Part shown: positions 43,893-51,336 of the stretch, one piece after another
Position numbering within the stretch: position 1 is the stretch's first letter
Layout of the letters: every line of letters starts with the position of its first letter
From: Perlabentimonas sp964490015
GTDB lineage: Bacteria > Bacteroidota > Bacteroidia > Bacteroidales > Tenuifilaceae
Direction: 5' to 3'
Assembly (NCBI GenBank): GCA_964490015.1
Contig: CAZBBA010000004.1
Span: 34,325 to 98,324 of the forward strand
DNA: 64,000 nucleotides
Program-made: the position numbers and the translations under genes
The notes under the pieces: model-generated
What the model was told of the DNA's origin: nothing
The model's database searches: none
Seen by the model: the letters and a program-made list of their open reading frames with translations, nothing else

Positions 43893-45506
43893 ATGATTAC
43901 AGTTTCAAACTTGGGCATCCAATTCGGTAAAAAATTTCTGTTTCAGGATGTAAACCTAAAGTTTTTACCGGGCAACTGCTATGGCATTATTGGGGCAAAT
44001 GGAGCAGGAAAATCGACCCTTTTACGTCTAATTGAGGGCGAATTGGATTCAACCCGAGGATCAATTAGCCTTGGCCCAGGCGAACGCCTTTCGGTGCTCA
44101 AACAGGATCATTTTGCCTACGATAAGTTCACCGTGCTCAACACAGTGCTAATGGGGCACAGCGTGCTGTGGGATATAATGCAGGAGAAGGATGCCATATA
44201 CGCCAAACCCGACTTTGACGACAAGGATGGAATAAAAGCCGCTGAGCTGGAGAGTCGATTTGCCGAGATGGACGGCTGGAACGCCGAGAGCGATGCCGCA
44301 TCGCTGCTAAGTGGGTTAGGTATCAAAGAAAACCAACACTTTAAGTTGATGAAGGAACTGAGCGGAAAGGAAAAAGTACGCGTTCTGCTAGCCCAAGCAC
44401 TTTTTGGCAAACCCGACAACCTGCTACTCGATGAGCCCACCAACGATCTTGACCTTGAAACTGTTCGCTGGCTCGAGAATTACCTTTCGAATTTCGAGAA
44501 CACTGTCCTTGTGGTATCGCACGACAGGCACTTCTTGGATTCGGTTTGTACACATACTGTGGATATCGACTTTGGAAAGATAAAGCAGTTTGCTGGCAAC
44601 TATAGCTTCTGGTACGAGTCGAGCCAGTTGGCACTTCGTCAACAGCAGCAACAGAACAAGAAGGCCGAGGAGAAGAAAAAGGAGCTGATGGAGTTTATCC
44701 AGCGCTTTAGCGCCAACGTGGCCAAATCGAAGCAAACCACCAGCCGTAAAAAGATGATCGAGAAGCTTAATTACGAGGAAATTGAGCCTTCTAACCGCAA
44801 GTACCCAGGCATAATATTTACCCCGGAACGTGATCCTGGCAACAAAATCCTTGAGGTAAAAAACCTAACCAAAAGCATAAACGGCGAAGTACTTTTTAAG
44901 GATTTAAGCTTTACCGTTGAGAAGGACGAAAAAATAGTATTTCTCTCGCGCGATCATCGCCGTATGACTGCCCTTTTCGATATAATCAATGGTGTAACCA
45001 AGGCCGATGCGGGATCCTACGAATGGGGACAAACCATCACCAACTCGTACCTACCCCTCGACAACTCCAAATTCTTTAAAAAGGGTATGAGACTTGTTGA
45101 CTGGCTTGGGCAATTCTCGCACGATACCAGCGAGGCTTTTCTCCGCGGTTTTCTAGGCAAGATGCTTTTTGCTGGTGAAGAAATCTACAAGGATTCCACA
45201 GTGCTTTCGGGAGGCGAAAAGCAGCGTTGCATGATTGCCCGCATGATGCTTATTAACGCCAATGTGCTAGTAGTAGACACACCCACCAACCACCTCGACC
45301 TGGAGTCGATTCAGGCATTTAACAACACGCTAACGCGCTTTAAGGGAAATATTCTTTTTGCTTCGCACGACCATGAGTTTATTCAAACAGTTGCCAATCG
45401 CATAATCGAACTTACACCAAACGGTATAATCGATAAGATTATGGAGTACGACGATTACATCTCGGACGAAAAAATTCAGGAGCAACGTAACATAATGTAC
45501 AGATAA
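43893..45506 (+). CDS. ABC-F family ATPase (YbiT-like) with a degenerate second ATP site
   Basis: 537 residues, two ABC domains joined by the ABC-F linker (about residues 240-305, K/Q/E-rich), without membrane segments. ABC-F proteins act on ribosomes. Domain 1 has an intact Walker A (GANGAGKST) and Walker B (LLLDEPTNDLD), but its signature reads LSGKEKVR instead of LSGGE/Q. Domain 2 has an intact signature LSGGEKQR, but its Walker A position reads SRDHRRMT (Lys replaced by Met358) and Walker B reads VVDTPTNHLD (catalytic Glu replaced by Thr463). One composite site is therefore canonical and the other is doubly degenerate. It has its own promoter and a strong terminator. Confidence 0.9.
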   Translation: MITVSNLGIQFGKKFLFQDVNLKFLPGNCYGIIGANGAGKSTLLRLIEGELDSTRGSISLGPGERLSVLKQDHFAYDKFTVLNTVLMGHSVLWDIMQEKDAIYAKPDFDDKDGIKAAELESRFAEMDGWNAESDAASLLSGLGIKENQHFKLMKELSGKEKVRVLLAQALFGKPDNLLLDEPTNDLDLETVRWLENYLSNFENTVLVVSHDRHFLDSVCTHTVDIDFGKIKQFAGNYSFWYESSQLALRQQQQQNKKAEEKKKELMEFIQRFSANVAKSKQTTSRKKMIEKLNYEEIEPSNRKYPGIIFTPERDPGNKILEVKNLTKSINGEVLFKDLSFTVEKDEKIVFLSRDHRRMTALFDIINGVTKADAGSYEWGQTITNSYLPLDNSKFFKKGMRLVDWLGQFSHDTSEAFLRGFLGKMLFAGEEIYKDSTVLSGGEKQRCMIARMMLINANVLVVDTPTNHLDLESIQAFNNTLTRFKGNILFASHDHEFIQTVANRIIELTPNGIIDKIMEYDDYISDEKIQEQRNIMYR

Positions 45507-45531
45507 TCTATACAAATATTCGCTCAAGCAT

Positions 45532-45571
45532 AAATAGATAAGGCGCAACATCAGTTGCGCCTTATCTATTT
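45532..45571. terminator. Bidirectional terminator between convergent genes
   Basis: A perfect 18-base-pair stem (45532-45549 with 45554-45571) around a 4-base ATCA loop; the GC core is AGGCGCAAC / GTTGCGCCT. A/T-rich arms on both sides serve as T tracts for the ABC-F gene on plus and the YfaP-like gene on minus. Confidence 0.85.
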
Positions 45572-45590
45572 ATTTACACTTCGATATGGT

Positions 45591-46349
45591 TTACAAATCT
45601 ACTATCTGTCCATTCTCCACCCTAAAAACATTCCAGGTTTTTCCCTGATGGTTCTGTGGAACCTGATACGATTTTAGCAATCGATTATTCCCATAAACCC
45701 TTACTGTAGCCTTGGAACGAGACAGGGGAACAGCCGACGAGTTAATCTCGTTGGAGTAGTTATGTACGGAGTACACATAGCTCCCATTAGAATCGATTCG
45801 TTCAACGGTAATGGTTTCGGGGCCATAACCATCCATATCGTCCCTATCGAGCATTCCGGTGCCATCAGCAAGAACACGGGTGTTCCTGTAGCTAATATGG
45901 TAACCATTGGCCTTCACAAAGTGGGCGTCCAAATCGCCAGGATTTTGATCCCAATCAAGTACAACCCTAAACTGATCGATGCTCATAATGGGCGATACAG
46001 AGAAGCGGTTGAAAAAGATGGTTTCGGCAATCACCTCCACACGAAATACAGCGGGAATAAACTTATCTTTCTTGAATAACACGCGAATAATGCCATCGGG
46101 TTGACGTGGAAAGGTTATTTTTCCCTCCTCGTCGGTGGTATATTCGCCAATATTCTCAAGTAAAATTTGCGCACCCTGAACGGGATCGCCACTAATAGCG
46201 TTGGCAAATCGGAGAGTGAAAATATCCTCCTCTATCTCAAGTAGAACATCGTCAAACTTGTTCTTCATCTGCTCAAACTGAGCCATTAGCGATGTAGAAG
46301 ATACTAGGCCAAATGATGCCAGCAGCAGTGTAAGCCAAAACTTTCTCAT
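45591..46349 (-). CDS. Secreted YfaP-like protein with carboxypeptidase-regulatory-like domain
   Basis: 252 residues with a signal peptide (about 1-23, ending SLMAQ). Residues about 40-110 look like a carboxypeptidase-regulatory/TonB-plug-associated beta-sandwich (ANAISGDPVQGAQILLENIG, EYTTDEEGKITFP). Residues about 130-250 resemble the YfaP/DUF2135 domain, with VVLDWDQNPGDLDAHFVKAN, the GPETITVERIDSNGSYVYSV stretch and acidic D-rich loops that may bind metal. Probably periplasmic or surface-exposed; function unknown. It is convergent with the ABC-F gene and shares its terminator. Confidence 0.75.
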   Translation of the reverse strand: MRKFWLTLLLASFGLVSSTSLMAQFEQMKNKFDDVLLEIEEDIFTLRFANAISGDPVQGAQILLENIGEYTTDEEGKITFPRQPDGIIRVLFKKDKFIPAVFRVEVIAETIFFNRFSVSPIMSIDQFRVVLDWDQNPGDLDAHFVKANGYHISYRNTRVLADGTGMLDRDDMDGYGPETITVERIDSNGSYVYSVHNYSNEINSSAVPLSRSKATVRVYGNNRLLKSYQVPQNHQGKTWNVFRVENGQIVDL

Positions 46350-46411
46350 AGTGAAATGGGTTAATTAAACATTCATGTTAATTAGTGTACGGAAACACGA
46401 TATTTGAAAAA

Positions 46412-47911
46412 TTAACCCAGAATTACTCCCACAATTGTTGCCGAAATTAGCGAAGCCAATGTGCCGCCAAGCAGTGCCCTTAAACCATATCGCGATAAAA
46501 GAACTCGCTTGCCGGGGGCTAACGAGCCAATGCCTCCAATTTGTATGCCAATAGATGCAAAGTTGGCAAATCCGCATAGCATATATGTGGCCATAATAAT
46601 AGACTTTTGTGAAGCAAATGTCCCGGCGGCCTTCATTTCGGCAAGGCTAACGTAGCCAATAAACTCGGTCATAATTAGTTTTTCTCCAAGCAACCTACCC
46701 AGCAGGGTAATGTCTTCCTTAGCTACTCCAATAAGCCACATTACCGGTGCAAAGGTGTACCCCAGAATAAACTCGAGCGAAAGCGACTGGTACTGACCCT
46801 TAGTAAAGGTTGCAATGGCATCGTTTAGGTTAGTCCAGTAACCAATTTTTTGAACTATAAAATTAAACATGGCAATAAATGCAATAAACACCAAAAGCAT
46901 TGCGGCCACGTTTACAGCAAGTTTCAAACCCTCGCTAGTGCCATTTGAAATGGCATCGAGTACGTTGCTTCCAATTTTCTCCTTGGGCACCTCAACATCG
47001 GTGTTAATCTCCTGATCCTGGGGTACCAGTATTTTCGATATCACCACGGCTCCAGGAGCAGCCATAATAGATGCGGCCAGTAAATGCTTTGCAAAAATCA
47101 ACCGTTGAACAGGATCGTCGCCTCCAAGGAAACTAATATATGCTGCCAGCACTCCTCCTGCAAGGGTAGCCATTCCTCCTGTCATTACAAGCAAAATCTC
47201 GGAGTTGGTCATCTTCTCCAGATAAGCTTTAATCATCAGTGGCGACTCTGTTTGTCCAAGGAAAATATTTCCTGCTACCGATAAACTCTCAGCACCCGAA
47301 AGCCTCATGGCTTTGGTCATAAGCCAAGCTAAGGCCCATACAACTTTCTGAATTACGCCAAGGTAAAACAGTAAGCTAGTAAGAGCCGAAAAGAAAATGA
47401 TGGTGGGCAAAACCTGGAAGGCAAAAATGAAACCAAAGGTATTAACATCCAGGAAACCTTCGAAAAGAAAATTGGTTCCAGCCTTAGAAAAATCAAGAAC
47501 CTTCACGAACATCTTTCCTATTACATCAAAGAAAATCTGAACTGGAGGAAACTGCAAAATGGCGATTGCAAGTAAAAGTTGGATACCAAGTCCAATTCCT
47601 ACCACTCGCCACGAAACTGCCCTGCGATTTGCGCTAAACAACCATGCTATTCCGATTAGCACAACCATTCCAAGCAATCCTCGAAGAATCGATACGATAT
47701 TAAACTTAAACGTTTTTTTCTCCACCAGCAGGTTGTTCACATTGCTAGTTGTTGAGTCGGGTTCGGTTACCAGTACCAGTTCCTGCCCAGGATCAACAAC
47801 AGATACTGAATCGGTTTTAGTTGAGTCGACAGATTTACGCTCATTTGCCACTACCACCATACCCATAAGGACAATGCTGATGGCAAGGCCATAAAGAATT
47901 TTCTTAATCAT
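46412..47911 (-). CDS. CNT family (NupC-like) nucleoside transporter
   Basis: 499 residues. The concentrative nucleoside transporter core (about residues 95-499) has GNIFLGQTESPLMIKAYLEK near 215, MTGGMATLAGGVLAAYISFL near 240 and late motifs GFANFASIGIQIGGIGSLAP. It imports nucleosides with Na+ or H+. An unusual N-terminal extension of about 75 residues begins with a hydrophobic segment and then a Ser/Thr/Val-rich linker (TKTDSVSVVDPGQELVLVTE). It begins 10 bases after the DUF151 gene, so the two are co-transcribed. Confidence 0.92.
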   Translation of the reverse strand: MIKKILYGLAISIVLMGMVVVANERKSVDSTKTDSVSVVDPGQELVLVTEPDSTTSNVNNLLVEKKTFKFNIVSILRGLLGMVVLIGIAWLFSANRRAVSWRVVGIGLGIQLLLAIAILQFPPVQIFFDVIGKMFVKVLDFSKAGTNFLFEGFLDVNTFGFIFAFQVLPTIIFFSALTSLLFYLGVIQKVVWALAWLMTKAMRLSGAESLSVAGNIFLGQTESPLMIKAYLEKMTNSEILLVMTGGMATLAGGVLAAYISFLGGDDPVQRLIFAKHLLAASIMAAPGAVVISKILVPQDQEINTDVEVPKEKIGSNVLDAISNGTSEGLKLAVNVAAMLLVFIAFIAMFNFIVQKIGYWTNLNDAIATFTKGQYQSLSLEFILGYTFAPVMWLIGVAKEDITLLGRLLGEKLIMTEFIGYVSLAEMKAAGTFASQKSIIMATYMLCGFANFASIGIQIGGIGSLAPGKRVLLSRYGLRALLGGTLASLISATIVGVILG

Positions 47912-47921
47912 GTTATTTGGA

Positions 47922-48515
47922 TTAGGATCGTTTGTTTATTTCATCGCGGATGCGCGAGGCTCGCTCGTAGTCTTCCTTTGAAATGGCCTCGTCGAGGAGC
48001 ATATTAAGTTCCGCGTTGGATAAGTGTTTAAAGGCTTCTGTTTCGCTATCCTTTGCTTTGGTCTCTTCCTTGCTTACTGGTGTTTCCGAATCTTCTTCCT
48101 CATCCACATCCAGCACAATGCCTGCCTTATCAATAATTTCGTCGGTGGTGAATATGGGGCATCCAAACCGAAGGGCAAGCGCGATGGAGTCGGAGGTTCG
48201 GGCATCGATGTAAACTTCCTTTTTGCCATTATCGCAGCGCAGCTTCGAGAAGAAAACGCCCTCCTCGAGCTTGTAAATCTGCACATCCAGAATTTCGATG
48301 CCAAACGACTTGGAAAAGTTCAGGAACAGATCGTGGGTAAGTGGTCGTGGAGGAGTAAGTCCCTCGAGTTGAATGGCAATAGCCTGTGCTTCGAAACCAC
48401 CAATAATTATGGGAATTCTCCGTTTACCATTTTCTTCGCTCAGCACTAGGGCGTATGCCCCCGATTGAGTTTGGCTATATGAAATCCCCAGCACGTTTAG
48501 CTTTACCTTGTTCAT
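47922..48515 (-). CDS. DUF151 bifunctional-nuclease family protein with C-terminal UVR motif
   Basis: 197 residues. The N-terminal DUF151/BFN domain (about 1-130) has VLGISYSQTQSGAYALVLSE, RRIPIIIGGFEAQAIAIQLE and ARTSDSIALALRFGCPIFTT. An acidic linker follows (EEEDSETPVSKEETKAKDSE), then a UVR motif (about 165-197, LLDEAISKEDYERASRIRDE) as in UvrB and UvrC. The combination suggests DNA repair or a protein-interaction role. It has a good promoter at 48563-48593 and precedes the CNT transporter. Confidence 0.9.
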   Translation of the reverse strand: MNKVKLNVLGISYSQTQSGAYALVLSEENGKRRIPIIIGGFEAQAIAIQLEGLTPPRPLTHDLFLNFSKSFGIEILDVQIYKLEEGVFFSKLRCDNGKKEVYIDARTSDSIALALRFGCPIFTTDEIIDKAGIVLDVDEEEDSETPVSKEETKAKDSETEAFKHLSNAELNMLLDEAISKEDYERASRIRDEINKRS

Positions 48516-48562
48516 GAATATCGCTTACTTTAGTCCACTTGTCGAGAGTTTGTGAGAAGATA

Positions 48563-48593
48563 CAAACCTAGTTTAATTTGTGAAATAATGCAA
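48563..48593 (-). promoter_or_regulatory. Promoter for DUF151-CNT operon (-33 and -7)
   Basis: On the minus strand TTG (48593-48591), a 20-base gap, then TAGGTTTG (48570-48563), the Bacteroidota pair, 47 bases ahead of the ATG. Confidence 0.6.
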
Positions 48594-48698
48594 GATTGGA
48601 ACGTTTTTGTTAACTTTTTTTGAATCAACAACCGTTTATCCGTCAGATTATCAAAACAAAACCAAACCCAGTGTGGTTCTCAAAAATAATATGTGTGC

Positions 48699-49136
48699 TT
48701 AGTTCGATACAGAAAGATACGAACCGCTAACCGATGCCCGATATCGTTTAAGCGGATACCCGCTTGAGGCTTGTCCAAAATTGAAAAAAAAGTACTTGGT
48801 ATTGCACTTGCTACAGGTGGCCGTTCCAGCAACACCTCCCTCATCGAGGGTTACTGCCCGGTTATCCTCTATATGCTGCGGACATGTAGCATCAAAGGCC
48901 AAGTAATCGTCGAGCGAGTAGCGGTATAAAATTACGCCATTATCGGCGTAACCCTCGTGGGCAATAAGCACCGAATTATTCACCGACTTTAAGGCAATAA
49001 ATTGAGGTAGTTCGAGGTTTATTGTAAAGTTTACGTACACATCGGGGACAATCTTTGGCTCCTCCTCAACGCACGACATCATAGAGACGACAACTGCAAA
49101 TACCAACACCAAAAGTTTTACATTTGTGTGTTTCAT
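48699..49136 (-). CDS. Small lipoprotein resembling a Rieske fold with altered ligands
   Basis: 145 residues from the ATG at 49136, giving a lipoprotein signal (MKHTNVKLLVLVFAVVVSMMSC). The frame extends to an ATG at 49172, but a weak -7 box (49153-49160, TACTTTTA) lies between the two. The C-terminal half resembles Rieske-type iron-sulfur domains: AFDATCPQHIEDN, then ATCSKCNTKYFFFNFGQASS and a beta-hairpin LKRYRASVSGSYLSVS. The ligand pairs would be CPxH and CxxC rather than the canonical CxH and CxxH, so a 2Fe-2S cluster is uncertain. Function unknown; envelope location inferred. Confidence 0.7.
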   Translation of the reverse strand: MKHTNVKLLVLVFAVVVSMMSCVEEEPKIVPDVYVNFTINLELPQFIALKSVNNSVLIAHEGYADNGVILYRYSLDDYLAFDATCPQHIEDNRAVTLDEGGVAGTATCSKCNTKYFFFNFGQASSGYPLKRYRASVSGSYLSVSN

Positions 49137-49217
49137 AGGTTTTAAGTTTTCGTAAAAGTACAACGGTTTCATTTAACAACAACGGTATCGCATCCTAAAT
49201 AGTGTTTAATCGGTTTG

Positions 49218-49637
49218 ATGAAAAGGCTTAGAATAATCAAAGCATTTTGTATATTTGTACTGTTTGTAATTCTCGCCGGAGGATTGGGATCGTGCAATAA
49301 GAAGATTTACCCCTCTGGGCTTGAAGGTAATCTGCTGGGTAAGCAGCAGAATTACCGACAGGAAGTTAGGCGGCGTGAACGGGTTTCGAAAAGAACGAAC
49401 CGAGAACACGCTCGACTTGAGCGTAAAGCGAACAAGCCTATGCTTAAGGCAAAGAAAAAAGCCGAGGAAGAGCAAAAAAGGCTTATTAAGAATCATTTTA
49501 CCAAGCAACACCCCGATGTTCAGGCAAGGATGAAAGCCAATGAGAAATACACCCGGAGGAACAATCCTCCAACAAAATCGTTTGTACAAAAGTTAAAGTT
49601 TTGGAAAAAAAATAGCTGCAAGCATGGAACTCGATAA
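49218..49637 (+). CDS. Small strongly basic lipoprotein
   Basis: 139 residues from the ATG at 49218 (a TTG one codon earlier is ignored). Signal peptide MKRLRIIKAFCIFVLFVILAGG, then lipobox GSC. The mature part is rich in K and R throughout (RREVRRRERVSKRTNREHARLE-like composition; runs such as KAKKKAEEEQKR) and predicted helical. No known family is recognised. Its last 14 bases overlap the start of the next gene, which implies translational coupling. Confidence 0.72.
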   Translation: MKRLRIIKAFCIFVLFVILAGGLGSCNKKIYPSGLEGNLLGKQQNYRQEVRRRERVSKRTNREHARLERKANKPMLKAKKKAEEEQKRLIKNHFTKQHPDVQARMKANEKYTRRNNPPTKSFVQKLKFWKKNSCKHGTR

Positions 49638-50208
49638 CCTGATTTACATAATAATCGCCATAGTGCTAGCCATAGTTAACGCGGTGGCGCAGAAGAAGAA
49701 AAAGGCTGCCGGTCAGCATCCCACATCATCTCAACCCACATCCCACTACGAGACCGAATCGGTGGATTTTGATGAGGTTGAGCCCATGCCGGCCGCAAAA
49801 CCGATAACCGAGGTGCCCGCAAATCCTTTCGAGCTGCTATTCGGACAGCAAGAGTTAAATAGGGTTTTCACGCAAGCTGAGGAGGTTGAAGAACCCGAAA
49901 TTATTAATGAAGTTCAGGATATTTTGCTCGAGGAAGGCAAGCCCACAACCCAGCTCACCGACTGGGAACTAAAGTTGCAGGAAAAAGCCAAGGAGTTTAT
50001 GGGCTTTAGGCACGATACCAACCTTTTCGATTTCGAAGAGGACAGCATAGCCAACTCGGCCATAGGCGATGCCCTAACCGAAGAGGAGGAGGCACAAGCC
50101 TTAATCGAAAACCGTAACGAAATTTTAGCTGAGTTTAGCGCAGCTAAAGCTGTTGTGTATTCCGAAATTTTAAAACCAAAATATTTTTCGGCCGGAGTAA
50201 ATAACTAG
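49624..50208 (+). CDS. Acidic single-pass membrane protein of unknown function
   Basis: 194 residues. One N-terminal membrane segment (MELDNLIYIIIAIVLAIVNA) is followed by a KKKK stop and then a long acidic, low-complexity cytosolic region rich in E, P, A and T, with an acidic patch LTEEEEAQALIENRNEILAE near the end. No enzyme motif is seen. It overlaps the basic lipoprotein gene by 14 bases and lies upstream of greA. The opposite charge of the two overlapping products suggests they may interact, but that is inference. Confidence 0.72.
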   Translation: MELDNLIYIIIAIVLAIVNAVAQKKKKAAGQHPTSSQPTSHYETESVDFDEVEPMPAAKPITEVPANPFELLFGQQELNRVFTQAEEVEEPEIINEVQDILLEEGKPTTQLTDWELKLQEKAKEFMGFRHDTNLFDFEEDSIANSAIGDALTEEEEAQALIENRNEILAEFSAAKAVVYSEILKPKYFSAGVNN

Positions 50209-50210
50209 TA

Positions 50211-50242
50211 TTGTTTTTATTATAATTTTATCCGTATCTTTG
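50211..50242 (+). promoter_or_regulatory. Promoter for greA (-33 and -7)
   Basis: TTG at 50211-50213, a 21-base gap, then TATCTTTG at 50235-50242, an exact -7 box. The predicted transcript begins near 50248-50250, just before or within the leader hairpin. Confidence 0.65.
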
Positions 50243-50248
50243 CAACGG

Positions 50249-50281
50249 AAAAAGAGTTCCGAGTCATCGGGATTCTTTTTT
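50249..50281 (+). promoter_or_regulatory. Terminator-like hairpin in the greA leader (possible attenuator or leader RNA)
   Basis: AAAAAGAGTTCCG (50249-50261) pairs with CGGGATTCTTTTT (50268-50280) as 13 pairs, two of them G-U, around a 6-base loop, and ends in a run of six T. It lies between the greA promoter (-7 box 50235-50242) and the greA ATG at 50311, so the transcript starts almost at the hairpin. The shape is that of an intrinsic terminator acting in the leader. Confidence 0.55.
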
Positions 50282-50310
50282 ATTTATCATACTTTTTAAT
50301 GCTATGAGTT

Positions 50311-50784
50311 ATGTCTAGTGTAACCTATTTAACCAAGGAAGGATTGCAGAAGCTCCAAAAGGAGCTTGAGCAGCTGCGAACTGTTGAACGACCTGCCATA
50401 TCGCAGATGATTGCTGAGGCGCGCGATAAGGGCGACCTATCCGAGAATGCCGAGTACGACGCAGCCAAGGAGGCACAGGGAATGCTTGAAATGCGCATTG
50501 CCAAACTCGAGGATGCCATTGCCAAAGCACGGGTTATTGACGAATCGAAGATTGACACCGACAAGGTTCAGATTCTGAACAAGATAAAAATCAAGAACAC
50601 CACCAACAACGCTGTGATGGAGTATACCCTTGTGCCCGAGAGTGAGGCCAATATTAAAGAGGGTAAACTCTCTATTGGTACACCCATTGCCAAAGCGCTA
50701 CTGGGTAAAAAGGTGGGCGACAAGGTAGAAGTAAATATCCCATCGGGAACCGTTACTTTCGAGATAATCGACATTTCTAGGTAA
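50311..50784 (+). CDS. greA: Transcription elongation factor GreA
   Basis: A 157-residue GreA. The N-terminal coiled-coil (about 1-75) has the tip acidic residues in EARDKGDLSENAEYDAAKEA near residue 40, which stimulate RNA cleavage by stalled RNA polymerase. The C-terminal FKBP-like domain includes ISIGTPIAKALLGKKVGD-like elements (KLSIGTPIAKALLGKKVGDK). It has its own promoter and a leader hairpin (50249-50281). The HIT gene follows after 21 bases, probably in the same transcript. Confidence 0.97.
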   Translation: MSSVTYLTKEGLQKLQKELEQLRTVERPAISQMIAEARDKGDLSENAEYDAAKEAQGMLEMRIAKLEDAIAKARVIDESKIDTDKVQILNKIKIKNTTNNAVMEYTLVPESEANIKEGKLSIGTPIAKALLGKKVGDKVEVNIPSGTVTFEIIDISR

Positions 50785-50805
50785 AACCTATAAAAGGGAA
50801 AAATT

Positions 50806-51198
50806 ATGGCATCAATCTTCTCAAAAATTGCAGCAGGCGAAATTCCCTCGTATAAAGTTGCAGAGGATGATCGCTATTTTGCCTTTCTCGACATTAACCC
50901 GTTGGCTAAAGGCCATACGCTAGTGATCCCCAAACAGGAGATCGACTACATTTTTGATGTAGACGATGAAACCCTTGCTGGCATGATGGTTTTCGCTAAA
51001 CGTGTGGCTATTGCCATCGAAAAAATTGTACCCTGCAAACGTATTGGGGTTGCTGTACTAGGGCTTGAGGTTCCCCATGCACATATTCACCTGGTGCCAC
51101 TGAACAGCGAGGCCGATATTAGCTTCTCCAAGCCCCGGGTAAAACTCACAAGCGATGAGTTTTCTTCATTAGCAGCCGATATTGCCAGTGTTTTCTAG
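50806..51198 (+). CDS. HIT family nucleotide hydrolase/transferase
   Basis: 130 residues. It begins SIFSKIAAGEIPSYKVAEDD, typical of HIT proteins, and has the histidine triad PHAHIHLVPL near residue 97 (His-x-His-x-His) and NPLAKGHTLVIPK near 36. Likely hydrolyses adenosine-5'-phosphoramidate-type or dinucleoside polyphosphate substrates; the exact substrate is unknown. It closes the greA transcript with the terminator at 51221-51248. Confidence 0.94.
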   Translation: MASIFSKIAAGEIPSYKVAEDDRYFAFLDINPLAKGHTLVIPKQEIDYIFDVDDETLAGMMVFAKRVAIAIEKIVPCKRIGVAVLGLEVPHAHIHLVPLNSEADISFSKPRVKLTSDEFSSLAADIASVF

Positions 51199-51220
51199 CA
51201 AATACGCATATACTTAAATG

Positions 51221-51248
51221 AAAGGCAGCCACTTGGCTGCCTTTTTTT
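51221..51248 (+). terminator. Intrinsic terminator after greA-HIT
   Basis: A 10-base-pair stem AAAGGCAGCC / GGCTGCCTTT with a 4-base loop ACTT, followed by a continuous T run. Textbook intrinsic terminator. Confidence 0.9.
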
Positions 51249-51336
51249 GTTGGATTTTTGTCAAAATTCCCATTTAATCTCGTTACGCGTCATTTGCATT
51301 TATTACCTTTAATTCCACAAACATACAACTACATCT

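Noticed and set aside
48024..48449. 141-residue plus-strand open frame
   Set aside because: Antisense to the DUF151 nuclease gene; no motif and no promoter.
49206..49589. 127-residue minus-strand open frame
   Set aside because: Antisense to the basic lipoprotein gene. The plus frame has a proper signal peptide and overlaps the next gene naturally, so the plus strand was chosen.
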